From contig NZ_PGGW01000039.1 of assembly GCF_002794255.1 (NCBI RefSeq), forward strand, positions 225,468 through 289,467: 64,000 bases of DNA, written 5' to 3'. The position numbers and the translations under genes were made by a program. The stretch comes from Streptomyces carminius. Its GTDB lineage: Bacteria; Actinomycetota; Actinomycetes; Streptomycetales; Streptomycetaceae. Below, piece by piece: positions 55,616-63,998 of this stretch (positions are counted from its first letter, which is position 1; each line of letters opens with the position of its first letter). Below the pieces are notes generated by a model. It did not search any database. It worked only from the letters and a program-made list of their open reading frames with translations, and was not told the DNA's origin.

Positions 55616-55655
55616 GCGAAGGGCCCCTCTCCCGGCCGGGAGAGGGGCCCTTCGC
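55616..55655 (+). terminator. Terminator after ppc
   Basis: A perfect 40-base palindrome (20-bp stem, minimal loop) about 55 bases after the ppc stop. It also lies 57 bases beyond the stop of the convergent LADTG gene and so can act for both. Confidence 0.9.
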
Positions 55656-55711
55656 GCTGTGCGGTACCGCGGATGGCCGCGCGGTGCCGTGCGGCACCGA
55701 CGTGCCGGGGA

Positions 55712-56542
55712 TCAGGCCTCGTGGACGCCCTTGCGGCGGCGCACCACCAGGTAGGAGCCCGCGCCCAGCAGCGCGGCGGCGGCCGCGGCGAGCGCGGCGA
55801 CCGGGGCGGAGGAGCCGGTGTCGGCCAGGTTGCCGCCGCCGTTGGGGACCTCGCCGGTCGTGCCCTCGGTGCTCTCGCCGGTGGTGGTCTCGCCGGTGGT
55901 GCCTTCGGTGCTCTCGCCGGTGGTGGTCTCGCCCGTGGTGCCTTCGGTGCTCTCGCCGGTGGTGGTCTCGCCCGTGGTGCCTTCGGTCGTCTCGCCGGTG
56001 GTGGTCTCGCCGGTGGTGCCTTCGGTCGTCTCGCCGGTGGTGGTCTCGCCGGTGGTGCCTTCGGTCGTCTCGCCCGTGGTGCCTTCGGTCGTCTCGCCGG
56101 TGGTTCCGCCGTCGGTCCCGCCCGTCTCGGTGGCGGGGCAGGTGTGGGACAGGTTGAACTTCTTCAGGTTCCCGCCCTTCACCTCGGCCTCGATGGCGGT
56201 GAGCTTCGCACCGGGCTCGGAGGCCACGTAGGCGTGCTTGTCGGACGGCGGCCCGAAGTCGGTGATCGTCTGCGTGCCACCGGGCTCGAAGGTGACCGTC
56301 AGTTCGACGAACGTGGCCTTGTTGCCGGGCAGGACGAAGTGCCAGCCGTCCTTGTCATCCGGGACGGTGGGGCAGTCGTCCTCCTGCGGCGCCGCGCCGT
56401 CGTCCTCGGTGGCGGTGCGGGGCAGCGGCTGGCGCAGTTCCGGGGAGTAGGTGTCCGTCGCGAACGCGGGAGCGGCCGGGGCCAGCAGCAGTGCGGCCGC
56501 CGCGGAGACCGCAGCGGTACGCGTCCAGGTGAGAGTACGCAT
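55712..56542 (-). CDS. Secreted sortase-anchored repeat protein (LADTG)
   Basis: This 276-residue protein has a signal peptide (cleavage near AFA28), a soluble domain (30-140) with one Cys pair (Cys57, Cys135), a Thr/Gly/Glu stalk of 13-residue repeats (about 147-231), the sortase motif LADTG (239-243), a hydrophobic helix (about 247-267) and a basic tail RRRK. The LAxTG motif is used by class E sortases in Streptomyces. The stalk is a likely target of Pmt O-mannosylation (inference; Thr-rich and pmt is present). Terminator shared with ppc. Confidence 0.93.
   Translation of the reverse strand: MRTLTWTRTAAVSAAAALLLAPAAPAFATDTYSPELRQPLPRTATEDDGAAPQEDDCPTVPDDKDGWHFVLPGNKATFVELTVTFEPGGTQTITDFGPPSDKHAYVASEPGAKLTAIEAEVKGGNLKKFNLSHTCPATETGGTDGGTTGETTEGTTGETTEGTTGETTTGETTEGTTGETTTGETTEGTTGETTTGESTEGTTGETTTGESTEGTTGETTTGESTEGTTGEVPNGGGNLADTGSSAPVAALAAAAAALLGAGSYLVVRRRKGVHEA
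55850..56104 (-). repeat. 39-bp tandem repeats coding the Thr/Gly/Glu stalk
   Basis: About six partly degenerate units of 39 bases, each coding STEGTTGETTTGE or TTEGTTGETTTGE, plus shorter 24-base units at the N-terminal end. The count is likely variable between strains. Confidence 0.85.
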
Positions 56543-56780
56543 AGATGAGCTACCACCTTCGGTGGCGGAGGTGTCAGGGACGCGTGGGGGGTGAGGTGGC
56601 CGTAGCCTGCTTCCGTCCCGCCATGCCGGTCAAGCGCGATACGTCCCATCCGTGCGGTTGTGCCACACCTGCACCAGAAAGCGGAGTATAACAATCAGAT
56701 TAACGGTGCAGGTCGTGGTCCCGGACCCGGCCCGGGCCGGGAAGGCCGTCCCGGGCCGGAAAGCCGCCGCGCGGGCCCGC

Positions 56781-57347
56781 TCACAGCACCGCGAACGCGG
56801 CCCCGACCAGTGCCAGACCCAGCAGCCCCGACGCCCAGGCCGTACGCCGCATGTGCAGACCGCCCGCGATCACCAGCGAGGCCAGCAGCAGCGCGCCCGC
56901 GAACGGCAGCCACGCGTGCAGGATGCCGGGAAGGCCGGTGCGCAGCACCTCGCCCGTGCCCGGCCACAGGACGACCGGCAGCGCCTCCCCGCGGTCGTGG
57001 GAGACCAGCGCGTCGAGGACCACCTCGGGACGCTCGCCCGCGCCGCCGCCGTCCGCGGGGGTGAACAGGCCCGTGCACGTCCAGCCGTCGCACTCGTCGA
57101 CCGTCATCATGCCGCGCACCCCGCCCCGGTCGGCCACCACGCGGCGCATGGCGTCCAGGGACGTCCAGGCCCCGGCCATCAGCAGCGCGGCCGCCACCGC
57201 GCCCATCAGCCACGCCTGCACCAGAAGCAGCAGGCCGTACACGCTCTCGCCGACCCGGCGCACCGGGCCGCGCCGGGACATGCGGCGGGACATGCGGCGG
57301 GAGGAGGAGCGGGAGGAGGCAGGTGACCCAGATGACCCAGACGACAT
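56781..57347 (-). CDS. Membrane protein with extracellular Cys loop
   Basis: This 188-residue protein starts at ATG 57347, which has AAGGA seven bases upstream; in-frame starts at 57365 and 57383 lack spacing. A basic Ser/Arg-rich leader is followed by helix 1 (about 36-58), a loop with Cys-Asp-Gly-Trp-Thr-Cys, helix 2 (about 140-160) and a last hydrophobic C-terminal segment (about 168-188). Homologues in Streptomyces lie next to pth and are of unknown function. It is on the same strand as pth but begins 80 bp beyond the pth stop, so it is downstream of it. Confidence 0.83.
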   Translation of the reverse strand: MSSGSSGSPASSRSSSRRMSRRMSRRGPVRRVGESVYGLLLLVQAWLMGAVAAALLMAGAWTSLDAMRRVVADRGGVRGMMTVDECDGWTCTGLFTPADGGGAGERPEVVLDALVSHDRGEALPVVLWPGTGEVLRTGLPGILHAWLPFAGALLLASLVIAGGLHMRRTAWASGLLGLALVGAAFAVL

Positions 57348-57427
57348 GGCCGGATCCTTGGCCATGGCGATACGGAAGGTCAACCTCCGTGGGTCCTATG
57401 CCCTGTCCGCGGCCTCTCGGCCGGTAC

Positions 57428-58018
57428 TCAGGAGTTGTAGGTGTTCTGCGCCCGTTCCAGACCGTCCAGCACGAGGCACTCCACGGCGTCGGCGGCCCGG
57501 TCCACGAGGTAGTCCAGCTCCTTGCGTTCCGCGGCGGAGAAGTCCTTCAGCACGAAGTCGGCCACCTGCATCCGCCCCGGCGGCCGGCCGATGCCGAACC
57601 GGACCCGGTGGTAGTCGGGGCCGAGCGCCTTCGACAGGGACTTCAGCCCGTTGTGGCCGTTGTCCCCGCCGCCCCGCTTCAGCCGCAGCGCCCCGTAGTC
57701 GAGGTCCAGCTCGTCGTGGACGACGACCAGCCGCTCCGGCGGCACCTTGTAGAAGTCGCGCAGCGCGGTCACCGGGCCACCGGAGAGGTTCATGAACGAC
57801 ATCGGCTTCGCCAGCACCACCCGGCGGCCCCCGGCACCCGGCGCGCCCAGCCGGCCCTCCAGCACCTGCGCCCGCGACCGGTGCGCCCTGAACCTGCCGC
57901 CCATCCGCCCGGCGAGCAGGTCGGCGACCATGAACCCCGCGTTGTGCCGGTTCGCCGCGTACTCCGGACCGGGGTTGCCCAGGCCCACCACGAGCCAGGG
58001 GGCGTCGGCGTCACTCAT
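57428..58018 (-). CDS. pth: Peptidyl-tRNA hydrolase
   Basis: This 196-residue enzyme releases stalled peptides from t[25 protein letters not shown] has the signature and catalytic His25, [10 protein letters not shown] and HDELDLDYG are the other conserved parts, and [12 protein letters not shown] is the C-terminal substrate loop. GAGGGACGACG precedes the ATG at 58018. It lies 104 bp downstream of rplY with a hairpin between. Confidence 0.96.
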   Translation of the reverse strand: MSDADAPWLVVGLGNPGPEYAANRHNAGFMVADLLAGRMGGRFRAHRSRAQVLEGRLGAPGAGGRRVVLAKPMSFMNLSGGPVTALRDFYKVPPERLVVVHDELDLDYGALRLKRGGGDNGHNGLKSLSKALGPDYHRVRFGIGRPPGRMQVADFVLKDFSAAERKELDYLVDRAADAVECLVLDGLERAQNTYNS

Positions 58019-58070
58019 CGTCGTCCCTCTCTGCGGGTCCCGCGGCTCCCGCGGCGGATCGTCACGGCGG

Positions 58071-58103
58071 CCGCCGCCCCGCGCCCAGGGCGCGAGGCGG
58101 CGG
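58071..58103 (-). terminator. Hairpin between rplY and pth
   Basis: A 15-bp GC stem with one mismatch (58071-58085 with 58089-58103) and a CAG loop. It could terminate or attenuate transcription between rplY and pth. Confidence 0.65.
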
Positions 58104-58122
58104 AGGAAACGCGGACCGCGGG

Positions 58123-58710
58123 TCACTCCGCGGTGAGCTCGCCCTCGGCCTCGCCCGCGGTGGGCTCCTCGGCCTGCGCGGACAGGATGTTGAGGACCAC
58201 GGTCTCCCCGTCCACCGCCAGGGAGGAGCCCTTGGGCAGCGGGATGTCCTTGGCCAGGACCGAGTCGCCCGCGGCCAGGCCCTGAATGGAGACGGTGACC
58301 TCCTCCGGGATGTGGGTGGCCTCGGCCTCGACCGGCAGCGTGCTCAGCACGTGCTCCAGCAGGTGCGAGCCCGGGGCCAGCTCGCCCTCGGTGTGGACCG
58401 GGATCTCGACGGTGACCTTCTCGCCCTTCTCCACCACCAGCAGGTCCACGTGGACCAGGAAGCCGCGGATGGCCTCGCGCTGGACGGCCTTGGGGATCAC
58501 CAGCTCCTGGCGGCCCTCGATGTCGAGCGTGATCAGCACGTTCGAGTTCTTCATGGCCATCATCAGGTCGTAGCCGGGAAGGGCCACGTGCACCGGGTCG
58601 CCGCCGTGCCCGTAGATCACACCGGGCACCTTGTCCTCGCGGCGGAGCCGGCGGGCGGCCCCCTTGCCGAACTCCTTGCGGATCTCGGCGGAAATCTTCA
58701 CGTCGGCCAT
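58123..58710 (-). CDS. rplY: 50S ribosomal protein L25/general stress protein Ctc
   Basis: This 195-residue two-domain L25/TL5 protein binds 5S rRNA. The N-terminal L25 domain (1-95) has [24 protein letters not shown] and the C-terminal TL5 beta domain (96-185) has [14 protein letters not shown]. The end is Glu/Ala-rich. GAGGAGTGCGTC precedes the ATG at 58710. Same strand as prs and pth. Confidence 0.95.
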   Translation of the reverse strand: MADVKISAEIRKEFGKGAARRLRREDKVPGVIYGHGGDPVHVALPGYDLMMAMKNSNVLITLDIEGRQELVIPKAVQREAIRGFLVHVDLLVVEKGEKVTVEIPVHTEGELAPGSHLLEHVLSTLPVEAEATHIPEEVTVSIQGLAAGDSVLAKDIPLPKGSSLAVDGETVVLNILSAQAEEPTAGEAEGELTAE

Positions 58711-58805
58711 GACGCACTCCTCGTCTCTCAAGTCGGTTGGTGGCGGATGCCTGAGCTACTCGGCCACGACAGACCTGCTGCGAAGAGCGCGTCGATAACG
58801 GACGA

Positions 58806-58826
58806 CCGTGCCGGGCTACGGCACGG
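58806..58826 (-). terminator. Minor hairpin in the prs-rplY gap
   Basis: A 7-bp stem (58806-58812 with 58820-58826) on the way from prs to rplY. It may add to termination or be part of the rplY leader. Confidence 0.4.
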
Positions 58827-58862
58827 CTCCCTCGCCGAGCAACTCCACGAGTCTACCGCCCT

Positions 58863-58890
58863 CCGTGCCCCGGGTCCGACCGGGGCACGG
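58863..58890 (-). terminator. Terminator after prs
   Basis: A perfect 11-bp stem (58863-58873 with 58880-58890) and a 6-base loop, 100 bases past the prs stop on the minus strand. Confidence 0.75.
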
Positions 58891-58989
58891 GATGCGGGGT
58901 AGCGGGAGGCGGTGGACGGAAGGCGGGGTGGGAAGGCGGGGTGTGGGGGCGGACGCCGCGGACGGGTGCGCGGTGTCCGCCCCCGCGGC

Positions 58990-59967
58990 TCACGCCTGCT
59001 CGTCGAAGAGGCTCGTCACCGAGCCGTCCTCGAACACCTCGCGCGCCGCGCGGGCGATCGTCTGCGCCATCGACAGCACCGTGATCTTGTCCACGTCCAC
59101 CTCGCTCGGCGTCGGCAGGGTGTCGGTGAAGATGAACTCGCTCACCTGCGAGTTCTTCAGCCGGTCCGCCGCCGGACCCGACAGCACACCGTGGGTGGCC
59201 GCCACGATGACGTCCTCGGCGCCGTTGGCGAACAGCGCGTCCGCCGCCGCGCAGATCGTGCCGCCGGTGTCCACCATGTCGTCCACCAGCACGCACACCC
59301 GGCCCCGGACGTCACCGACGACCTCGTGGACGGTCACCTGGTTGGCCACGTCCGGGTCGCGGCGCTTGTGCACGATCGCCAGCGGCGCGCCCAGCCGGTC
59401 GCACCAGCGGTCCGCGACCCGCACCCGGCCCGCGTCCGGCGAGACCACTGTCAGCTTCGCCCGGTCCACCTTGCCGCCCACGTAGTCCGCCAGCACCGGC
59501 AGCGCGAACAGGTGGTCCACCGGCCCGTCGAAGAAGCCCTGGATCTGGTCGGTGTGCAGGTCCACCGTCAGGATCCGGTCCGCGCCCGCCGTGGCCAGCA
59601 GATCCGCCACCAGCCGCGCCGAGATCGGCTCCCGGCCGCGGTGCTTCTTGTCCTGCCGCGCGTAGCCGTAGAACGGCACGATCACGGTGATGCTCCGGGC
59701 CGAGGCCCGCTTCAGCGCATCCACCATGATCAGCTGTTCCATGATCCACTTGTTGATCGGTGCGGTGTGGCTCTGCATCAGGAAGCAGTCCGCGCCGCGC
59801 GCCGACTCCTGGAAGCGGACATAGATCTCGCCGTTGGCGAAGTCGAACGCCCTGGTCGGCACCACGCCGACACCGAGATGCCCCGCGACCTCCTCCGCCA
59901 GCGTGGGGTGCGCGCGGCCCGAGAAGAACATCAGTTTCCTCAGGCCGGTCGTCTTGATCCCGGTCAC
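58990..59967 (-). CDS. prs: Ribose-phosphate pyrophosphokinase
   Basis: This 325-residue enzyme makes PRPP from ribose-5-phosphate and ATP for nucleotide, His and Trp synthesis. KLMFFSGRAHPTLAEEVA is the N-terminal part, PFYGYARQDKKHRGREPIS the ATP loop, DLHTDQIQGFF the signature and VLVDDMVDTGGTI the PRPP site. The GTG at 59967 is preceded by AAGGAGACTGTGCT; an in-frame extension upstream lacks a ribosome site. It follows glmU by 102 bp, as in many actinobacteria. Confidence 0.96.
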   Translation of the reverse strand: MTGIKTTGLRKLMFFSGRAHPTLAEEVAGHLGVGVVPTRAFDFANGEIYVRFQESARGADCFLMQSHTAPINKWIMEQLIMVDALKRASARSITVIVPFYGYARQDKKHRGREPISARLVADLLATAGADRILTVDLHTDQIQGFFDGPVDHLFALPVLADYVGGKVDRAKLTVVSPDAGRVRVADRWCDRLGAPLAIVHKRRDPDVANQVTVHEVVGDVRGRVCVLVDDMVDTGGTICAAADALFANGAEDVIVAATHGVLSGPAADRLKNSQVSEFIFTDTLPTPSEVDVDKITVLSMAQTIARAAREVFEDGSVTSLFDEQA

Positions 59968-60069
59968 AGCACAGTCTCCTTGCCCAGCATCGATTCGTCG
60001 CAGCGCACCACGGCGTGCGCCTCTCACGGTACGCCCTGCCCGCGGCGCGCCCGTCGGCTCACCCACCGG

Positions 60070-61536
60070 TCACTGTCCGGCGGGCCGTTCCTCGCCGCCC
60101 TGCTCACGCGCCTGCTCGGCCGCCCGCGCGGCGGCGCTGCCGGGACGCTTCCGGGCCACCCAGCCCTCGATGTTCCGCTGCTGGCCGCGGGCCACGGCCA
60201 GCGAACCGGGCGGCACGTCCTTGGTGATCACGGAACCCGCGGCGGTGTAGGCACCGTCCCCGACCGTGACCGGGGCCACGAACATGTTGTCCGAGCCCGT
60301 CCGGCAGTGCGAGCCGATCGTGGTGTGGTGCTTGTTCTGCCCGTCGTAGTTCACGAAGACGCTGGCCGCACCGATGTTCGTGTACGCGCCGATCGTCGCG
60401 TCCCCCACATACGACAGATGCGGCACCTTCGTGCCCTCTCCGACCTCGGCGTTCTTCATCTCCACATACGTGCCGGCCTTCGCCTTCGGCCCCAGCCTCG
60501 TACCGGGCCGCAGATACGCGTACGGACCCACCGACGCGCCCGCGCCGACCTGGGCGGCCTCGGCCACCGCGTTGACCACCACCGCGCCCTCACCGACCCG
60601 GGTGTCCGCCAGCCGGCAGTTCGGCCCCACCTCGCAGCCCGCGCCCAGATGCGTGGCGCCCAGCAGCTGCGTACCCGGGTGCACCACCGCGTCCGGCTCG
60701 TACGTCACCGTCACGTCCACCCACACCGACGCCGGGTCCACCACCGTCACCCCGGCCAGCATCGCCCGGTGCAGCAGCCGCTCGTTCAGCAGCCGGCGCG
60801 CCTCGGCCAGCTGCACCCGGTTGTTGATGCCGACGATCTCCCGGTGGTCGGCCGCCACGTGCGCCCCCACCCGGTGCCCGTCCGCGCGCAGGATCCCCAG
60901 CACGTCGGTCAGGTACTCCTCGCCCTGGCTGTTGTCGGTGCGCACCCGTCCCAGCGCCTCGGCCAGCAGCCGTCCGTCGAACGCGAACACCCCCGAGTTG
61001 ATCTCCCGGACCGCCCGCTGCTCCTCGGTCGCGTCCTTGTGCTCCACGATCGCCGTCACCGCGCCGGCCTCGTCCCGCACGATCCGCCCGTAGCCGGTGG
61101 CGTCCGGCACCTCGGCCGACAGCACCGTCACCGCGTTGCCCTCGCCCTCGTGCGCGGCGGCCAGCCGGCCCAGCGTCTCTCCGGTCAGCAGCGGCGTGTC
61201 ACCGCAGGTGACCACCACCGTCCCGGCCGGCTCCACCCCGTCGGCCGCCAGCGCCTCAAGCGCCATCCGCACCGCGTGCCCGGTGCCGAGCTGCTCGGCC
61301 TGCACGGCCGTGCGCACCCCGGCGTCCAGCTCCGCCAGATGTCCCACGACCTGCTCACGCGCGTGGCCGACCACCACCACCAGCTCCTCCGGCGCCAGCT
61401 CCCGGGCGGCCGCGACCACATGGCCGACGAGCGACCGCCCGCAGATGTCGTGCAGGACCTTGGGCCTCGCGGACTTCATACGGGTGCCCTCACCCGCTGC
61501 GAGAACGACGACGGCTGCCGGGCGGATGGCGCTCAC
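60070..61536 (-). CDS. glmU: Bifunctional GlmU: GlcN-1-P acetyltransferase / GlcNAc-1-P uridylyltransferase
   Basis: This 488-residue cytosolic enzyme makes UDP-GlcNAc for peptidoglycan. The N-terminal nucleotidyltransferase domain has LAAGEGTRMKS (12-22), and the C-terminal half is a left-handed beta-helix of hexapeptide repeats (GAGCEVGPNC, GAYTNIGAASVFVNYDGQNKHHT). The tail is Ala/Gln/Glu-rich. The ATG at 61536 follows a short leader. Upstream of prs on the same strand. Confidence 0.96.
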   Translation of the reverse strand: MSAIRPAAVVVLAAGEGTRMKSARPKVLHDICGRSLVGHVVAAARELAPEELVVVVGHAREQVVGHLAELDAGVRTAVQAEQLGTGHAVRMALEALAADGVEPAGTVVVTCGDTPLLTGETLGRLAAAHEGEGNAVTVLSAEVPDATGYGRIVRDEAGAVTAIVEHKDATEEQRAVREINSGVFAFDGRLLAEALGRVRTDNSQGEEYLTDVLGILRADGHRVGAHVAADHREIVGINNRVQLAEARRLLNERLLHRAMLAGVTVVDPASVWVDVTVTYEPDAVVHPGTQLLGATHLGAGCEVGPNCRLADTRVGEGAVVVNAVAEAAQVGAGASVGPYAYLRPGTRLGPKAKAGTYVEMKNAEVGEGTKVPHLSYVGDATIGAYTNIGAASVFVNYDGQNKHHTTIGSHCRTGSDNMFVAPVTVGDGAYTAAGSVITKDVPPGSLAVARGQQRNIEGWVARKRPGSAAARAAEQAREQGGEERPAGQ

Positions 61537-61721
61537 GGGTGTGCCCTTCGGCTGTGGGACGGATGCGGAACAGGAGGCGGGACAGGCCCCGGACGGATCC
61601 CGGGACCACCTCCGGGACGACCCCCGCGCCCCTGGCGGACGGCGCCGGTACCGGAGGTGGACGGCGGCGGAACCGCGTGGAAAGGGGCGGTGTCCCTCCG
61701 CAGGATACCGGGGGGACCCGC

Positions 61722-62687
61722 CTATTCCGCCGGTGCCCCCTGGCCCGGTACCGCCGGGCCGCCCGGCTCCTCCGGACCGGAACCGGCGTCCGCGCCGCTC
61801 CCGTCCAGGCCCTCCAGACCACGCCCGGTCAGCGTCGCCAGACTGGCCCGCACATGCGCCATGTGCTGCCGCACCGCCTCCCGGCGCTGGTCGTGGGTGC
61901 GCACCACCCGCTCCGTCTCCCGCTCGATGCGCTCCCGGCGCAGCCGCGCCTGCGCCAGCAGCTCATCGGCCCGCTCCCGGGCCTCCTCGGTCAGCAGCCG
62001 CGCCGTGTCCTCGGCGGCACCGCGCTCCCGCCTGGCCCGCGACAGCAGCTCGTCGCCGTGCTCCACCAGGCCCGTGACCCGCGCCGTCACCTCCGCCTCC
62101 CGCGCGGCCAGCGCCCGGTCCAGCTCCGCCGTCTCCTCCGCCTGCTTCCGCTCCTGGGCCAGCCGCAGCGCCTCGCACCGCTCGACCGCCTCCCGCAGCA
62201 CCCGCTCGGCCGCCACCCGCAGCTCGGTGGCCTCCGTCCGCGCGGTCCGCAGCAGATCCTCCGCCTGCCGGCGGGCCTCGCCCAGCAGCGCCTCCGCCGT
62301 CGCGTCGCCGCCGGCCCGCACCCGGGCCGACGCCTCCCGCGCCGACTCCCGCAGCGCCCGGCTCTCCTCCTCCGCCCGGACCAGCACCTCACGCGCCTCG
62401 GTGTCCGCACGGGACCGCAGCTCCCCGGCCTCGGCCTCCACCTCGGCCAGTATCAGCCGCGCCCGCTCACCCAGCGCCTCGTAGGTCTGGACGGGCAGCG
62501 ACTCGGCCTCCGACCGCAGCCGCGCCGCCTCCTCCTCCAGCTCCCCGACCCGCCCGCCCAGCCGGGCCAGCCGCTCCCGGGCCTCCTCCAGGTCCGCGTG
62601 CAGCCCGGAGGCGTGGCGGTCGACCTGATCGGGCCGGTAACCGCGGCGTACGACGACGAAACCATGAGGTGACCTGGACGCAGACAT
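61722..62687 (-). CDS. DivIVA-like coiled-coil protein
   Basis: This 321-residue protein begins HGFVVVRRGYRPDQVD, a DivIVA-type membrane-curvature/N-terminal motif, followed by a long alpha-helical coiled coil rich in Glu, Arg and Ala (about 28-280) and a disordered Gly/Pro tail. Streptomyces proteins of this type (often annotated cellulose-binding) include polarisome and filament proteins such as Scy and FilP; this is shorter. It precedes glmU on the same strand with a 185-bp gap, so a link between tip growth and wall precursors is possible but unproven. Confidence 0.86.
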   Translation of the reverse strand: MSASRSPHGFVVVRRGYRPDQVDRHASGLHADLEEARERLARLGGRVGELEEEAARLRSEAESLPVQTYEALGERARLILAEVEAEAGELRSRADTEAREVLVRAEEESRALRESAREASARVRAGGDATAEALLGEARRQAEDLLRTARTEATELRVAAERVLREAVERCEALRLAQERKQAEETAELDRALAAREAEVTARVTGLVEHGDELLSRARRERGAAEDTARLLTEEARERADELLAQARLRRERIERETERVVRTHDQRREAVRQHMAHVRASLATLTGRGLEGLDGSGADAGSGPEEPGGPAVPGQGAPAE

Positions 62688-62867
62688 GGCGAACCCCTAC
62701 CTCCACGCGATCCGGCGAACGACCCATCCAGGATGCGCCATGAAACCCGTCACGCATCAACCGACACAAACCGTAAGAAAACTGTCGGGAGTGCGCCGCA
62801 CCGCAACGCGCCCCCCGGGCACACCGGCCCCGGCACCCGACGGCGCCGGGGCCGGTGCGGGGACCGG
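62688..62867. other. Promoter region of the DivIVA-like gene and terminator of the right-edge gene
   Basis: 180 bases without a gene. It includes the hairpin 62822-62857 and an AT-rich run on the minus strand (about 62743-62785) that probably contains the promoter of the DivIVA-like gene. Confidence 0.45.
62822..62857 (-). terminator. Terminator after the deaminase-SUKH gene
   Basis: A perfect 13-bp stem (62822-62834 with 62845-62857) with a 10-base loop, 10 bases beyond the stop on the minus strand. Confidence 0.8.
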
Positions 62868-63998
62868 CTACAGCAGCCCGTCCCACATCTGCTCGAGCAG
62901 CACCGACCACCAGTTCTCCGGGCCCGCCGGCGCCGCCGGGTCCAGGCACGCCAGCATCGCCTGGAAGTCCACCGTCCAGCGCCCCGCCTGCTCCGGCGTC
63001 AGCCCGTACCGCAGCCGCCACATCCGGCCCAGCAGCGCCAGACAGCGCACGAACTCCGGCAGCCCGCTGTTCACGAACTGCGGCACCGCCGGCTGCCCGC
63101 CCGGACCGCCCTCCAGCGGCACCGCCACGATGTGCGCCGTCCCGTACTGCACGCACAACTGCCGCCCGAAGTCGTTGCCCATCACCAGATACGAACCCGC
63201 GTCCGCCGCCGGAACCACCCCGCGCTCCTGCGCCAGCTCCGCCAGTGTCGGCACCGGACGGCCCGGCTGCGCCTGCGCCCAGAAGAACGGACCGAAGTCC
63301 ACCGGCAGCCCCGCCCACATCAGCGTCTGCGCCACCACCTCCGGCACACCCTGCCGGGAGACCGCCCGCTGGTCGAAACGGAACACCGCCTGCGGACCGA
63401 ACGCCTCCGCCAGCTCCTGCGCCACCCCCTGCGGCGGAACCGGTGGCGCGGGCCGCACCTGCGGCAGCGGCACCCGCACCGGAGCCGGCCGCGCCGGGCC
63501 GTCCGCCACCTGGTGCAACTCGCCCTGGTGCTCGACCAGATGCCGCACCCCCCGCTGCCGCGACGCCACGTCCCGGCCGTACGGCGCGGTGTGACTGATC
63601 CGCACCTGCGGCCAGCTCTCCCGCACCATCCGGGCACAGTAACCACCGGGCGCGTCACAGCACTCCAGCTCCGTGTGCAGCTCCAGCACCTGCTGCGGCG
63701 CGATACCCATCGCCCGCAGCTCGTACAGGATCTGCCACTCCGGATGCGGAGTGCCCGGCGCCGACCGGCGGATCAACTGCTGCTCCGAACCGTCCGGCGC
63801 GCGATAGCGCAGCACCGCCATGTAACCGGGACCCACCGTCGGCACACCGGCGGGCGGCTGCGGATAGCCGTACGACGGCACGCCGGGAGCACCGGGGGCG
63901 CCCACCGGGGCACCCGGGGCACCGGGCGGCGGGCCGGGAGGGCCGGGGGGCCCGGGGGGTCGGGGCGCCGCGGACGGTGGTCCGCCCGGTCCGCCCGC
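62868..63998 (-). CDS. Nucleic-acid deaminase-like plus SUKH-4-like fusion protein (N-terminus outside window)
   Basis: The minus-strand frame is open to the window edge, so the start lies outside; the visible part is 376 residues. It has a Gly/Pro/Ala-rich segment first. A deaminase-like domain follows, with LHTELECCDAPGGYC: His-x-Glu and the paired Cys are zinc ligands of the cytidine-deaminase fold (YwqJ type). A SUKH-4-like immunity domain comes next (DQRAVSRQGVPEVVAQTLMWAGLP ... GSYLVMGNDFGRQLCVQYGTAHIVAVPLEGG). Fusion of a toxin-type domain with an immunity-type domain suggests autoinhibition or a housekeeping role. Family names are from memory of such motifs. Confidence 0.84.
   Translation of the reverse strand, partial: AGGPGGPPSAAPRPPGPPGPPGPPPGAPGAPVGAPGAPGVPSYGYPQPPAGVPTVGPGYMAVLRYRAPDGSEQQLIRRSAPGTPHPEWQILYELRAMGIAPQQVLELHTELECCDAPGGYCARMVRESWPQVRISHTAPYGRDVASRQRGVRHLVEHQGELHQVADGPARPAPVRVPLPQVRPAPPVPPQGVAQELAEAFGPQAVFRFDQRAVSRQGVPEVVAQTLMWAGLPVDFGPFFWAQAQPGRPVPTLAELAQERGVVPAADAGSYLVMGNDFGRQLCVQYGTAHIVAVPLEGGPGGQPAVPQFVNSGLPEFVRCLALLGRMWRLRYGLTPEQAGRWTVDFQAMLACLDPAAPAGPENWWSVLLEQMWDGLL

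Noticed and set aside
55850..56104. CRISPR-like regular repeats
   Set aside because: The repeats are in frame with a signal-peptide and sortase-motif protein, have no unique spacers, and code for a Thr/Gly stalk.
58731..58989. A tRNA gene in the prs-rplY gap, where some actinobacteria have one
   Set aside because: No cloverleaf with a GGTTC arm was found; only hairpins are present.
58912..62484. A plus-strand ORF of 1190 codons opposite prs and glmU
   Set aside because: Antisense of two clear housekeeping genes; composition is Arg/His/Gly-biased.
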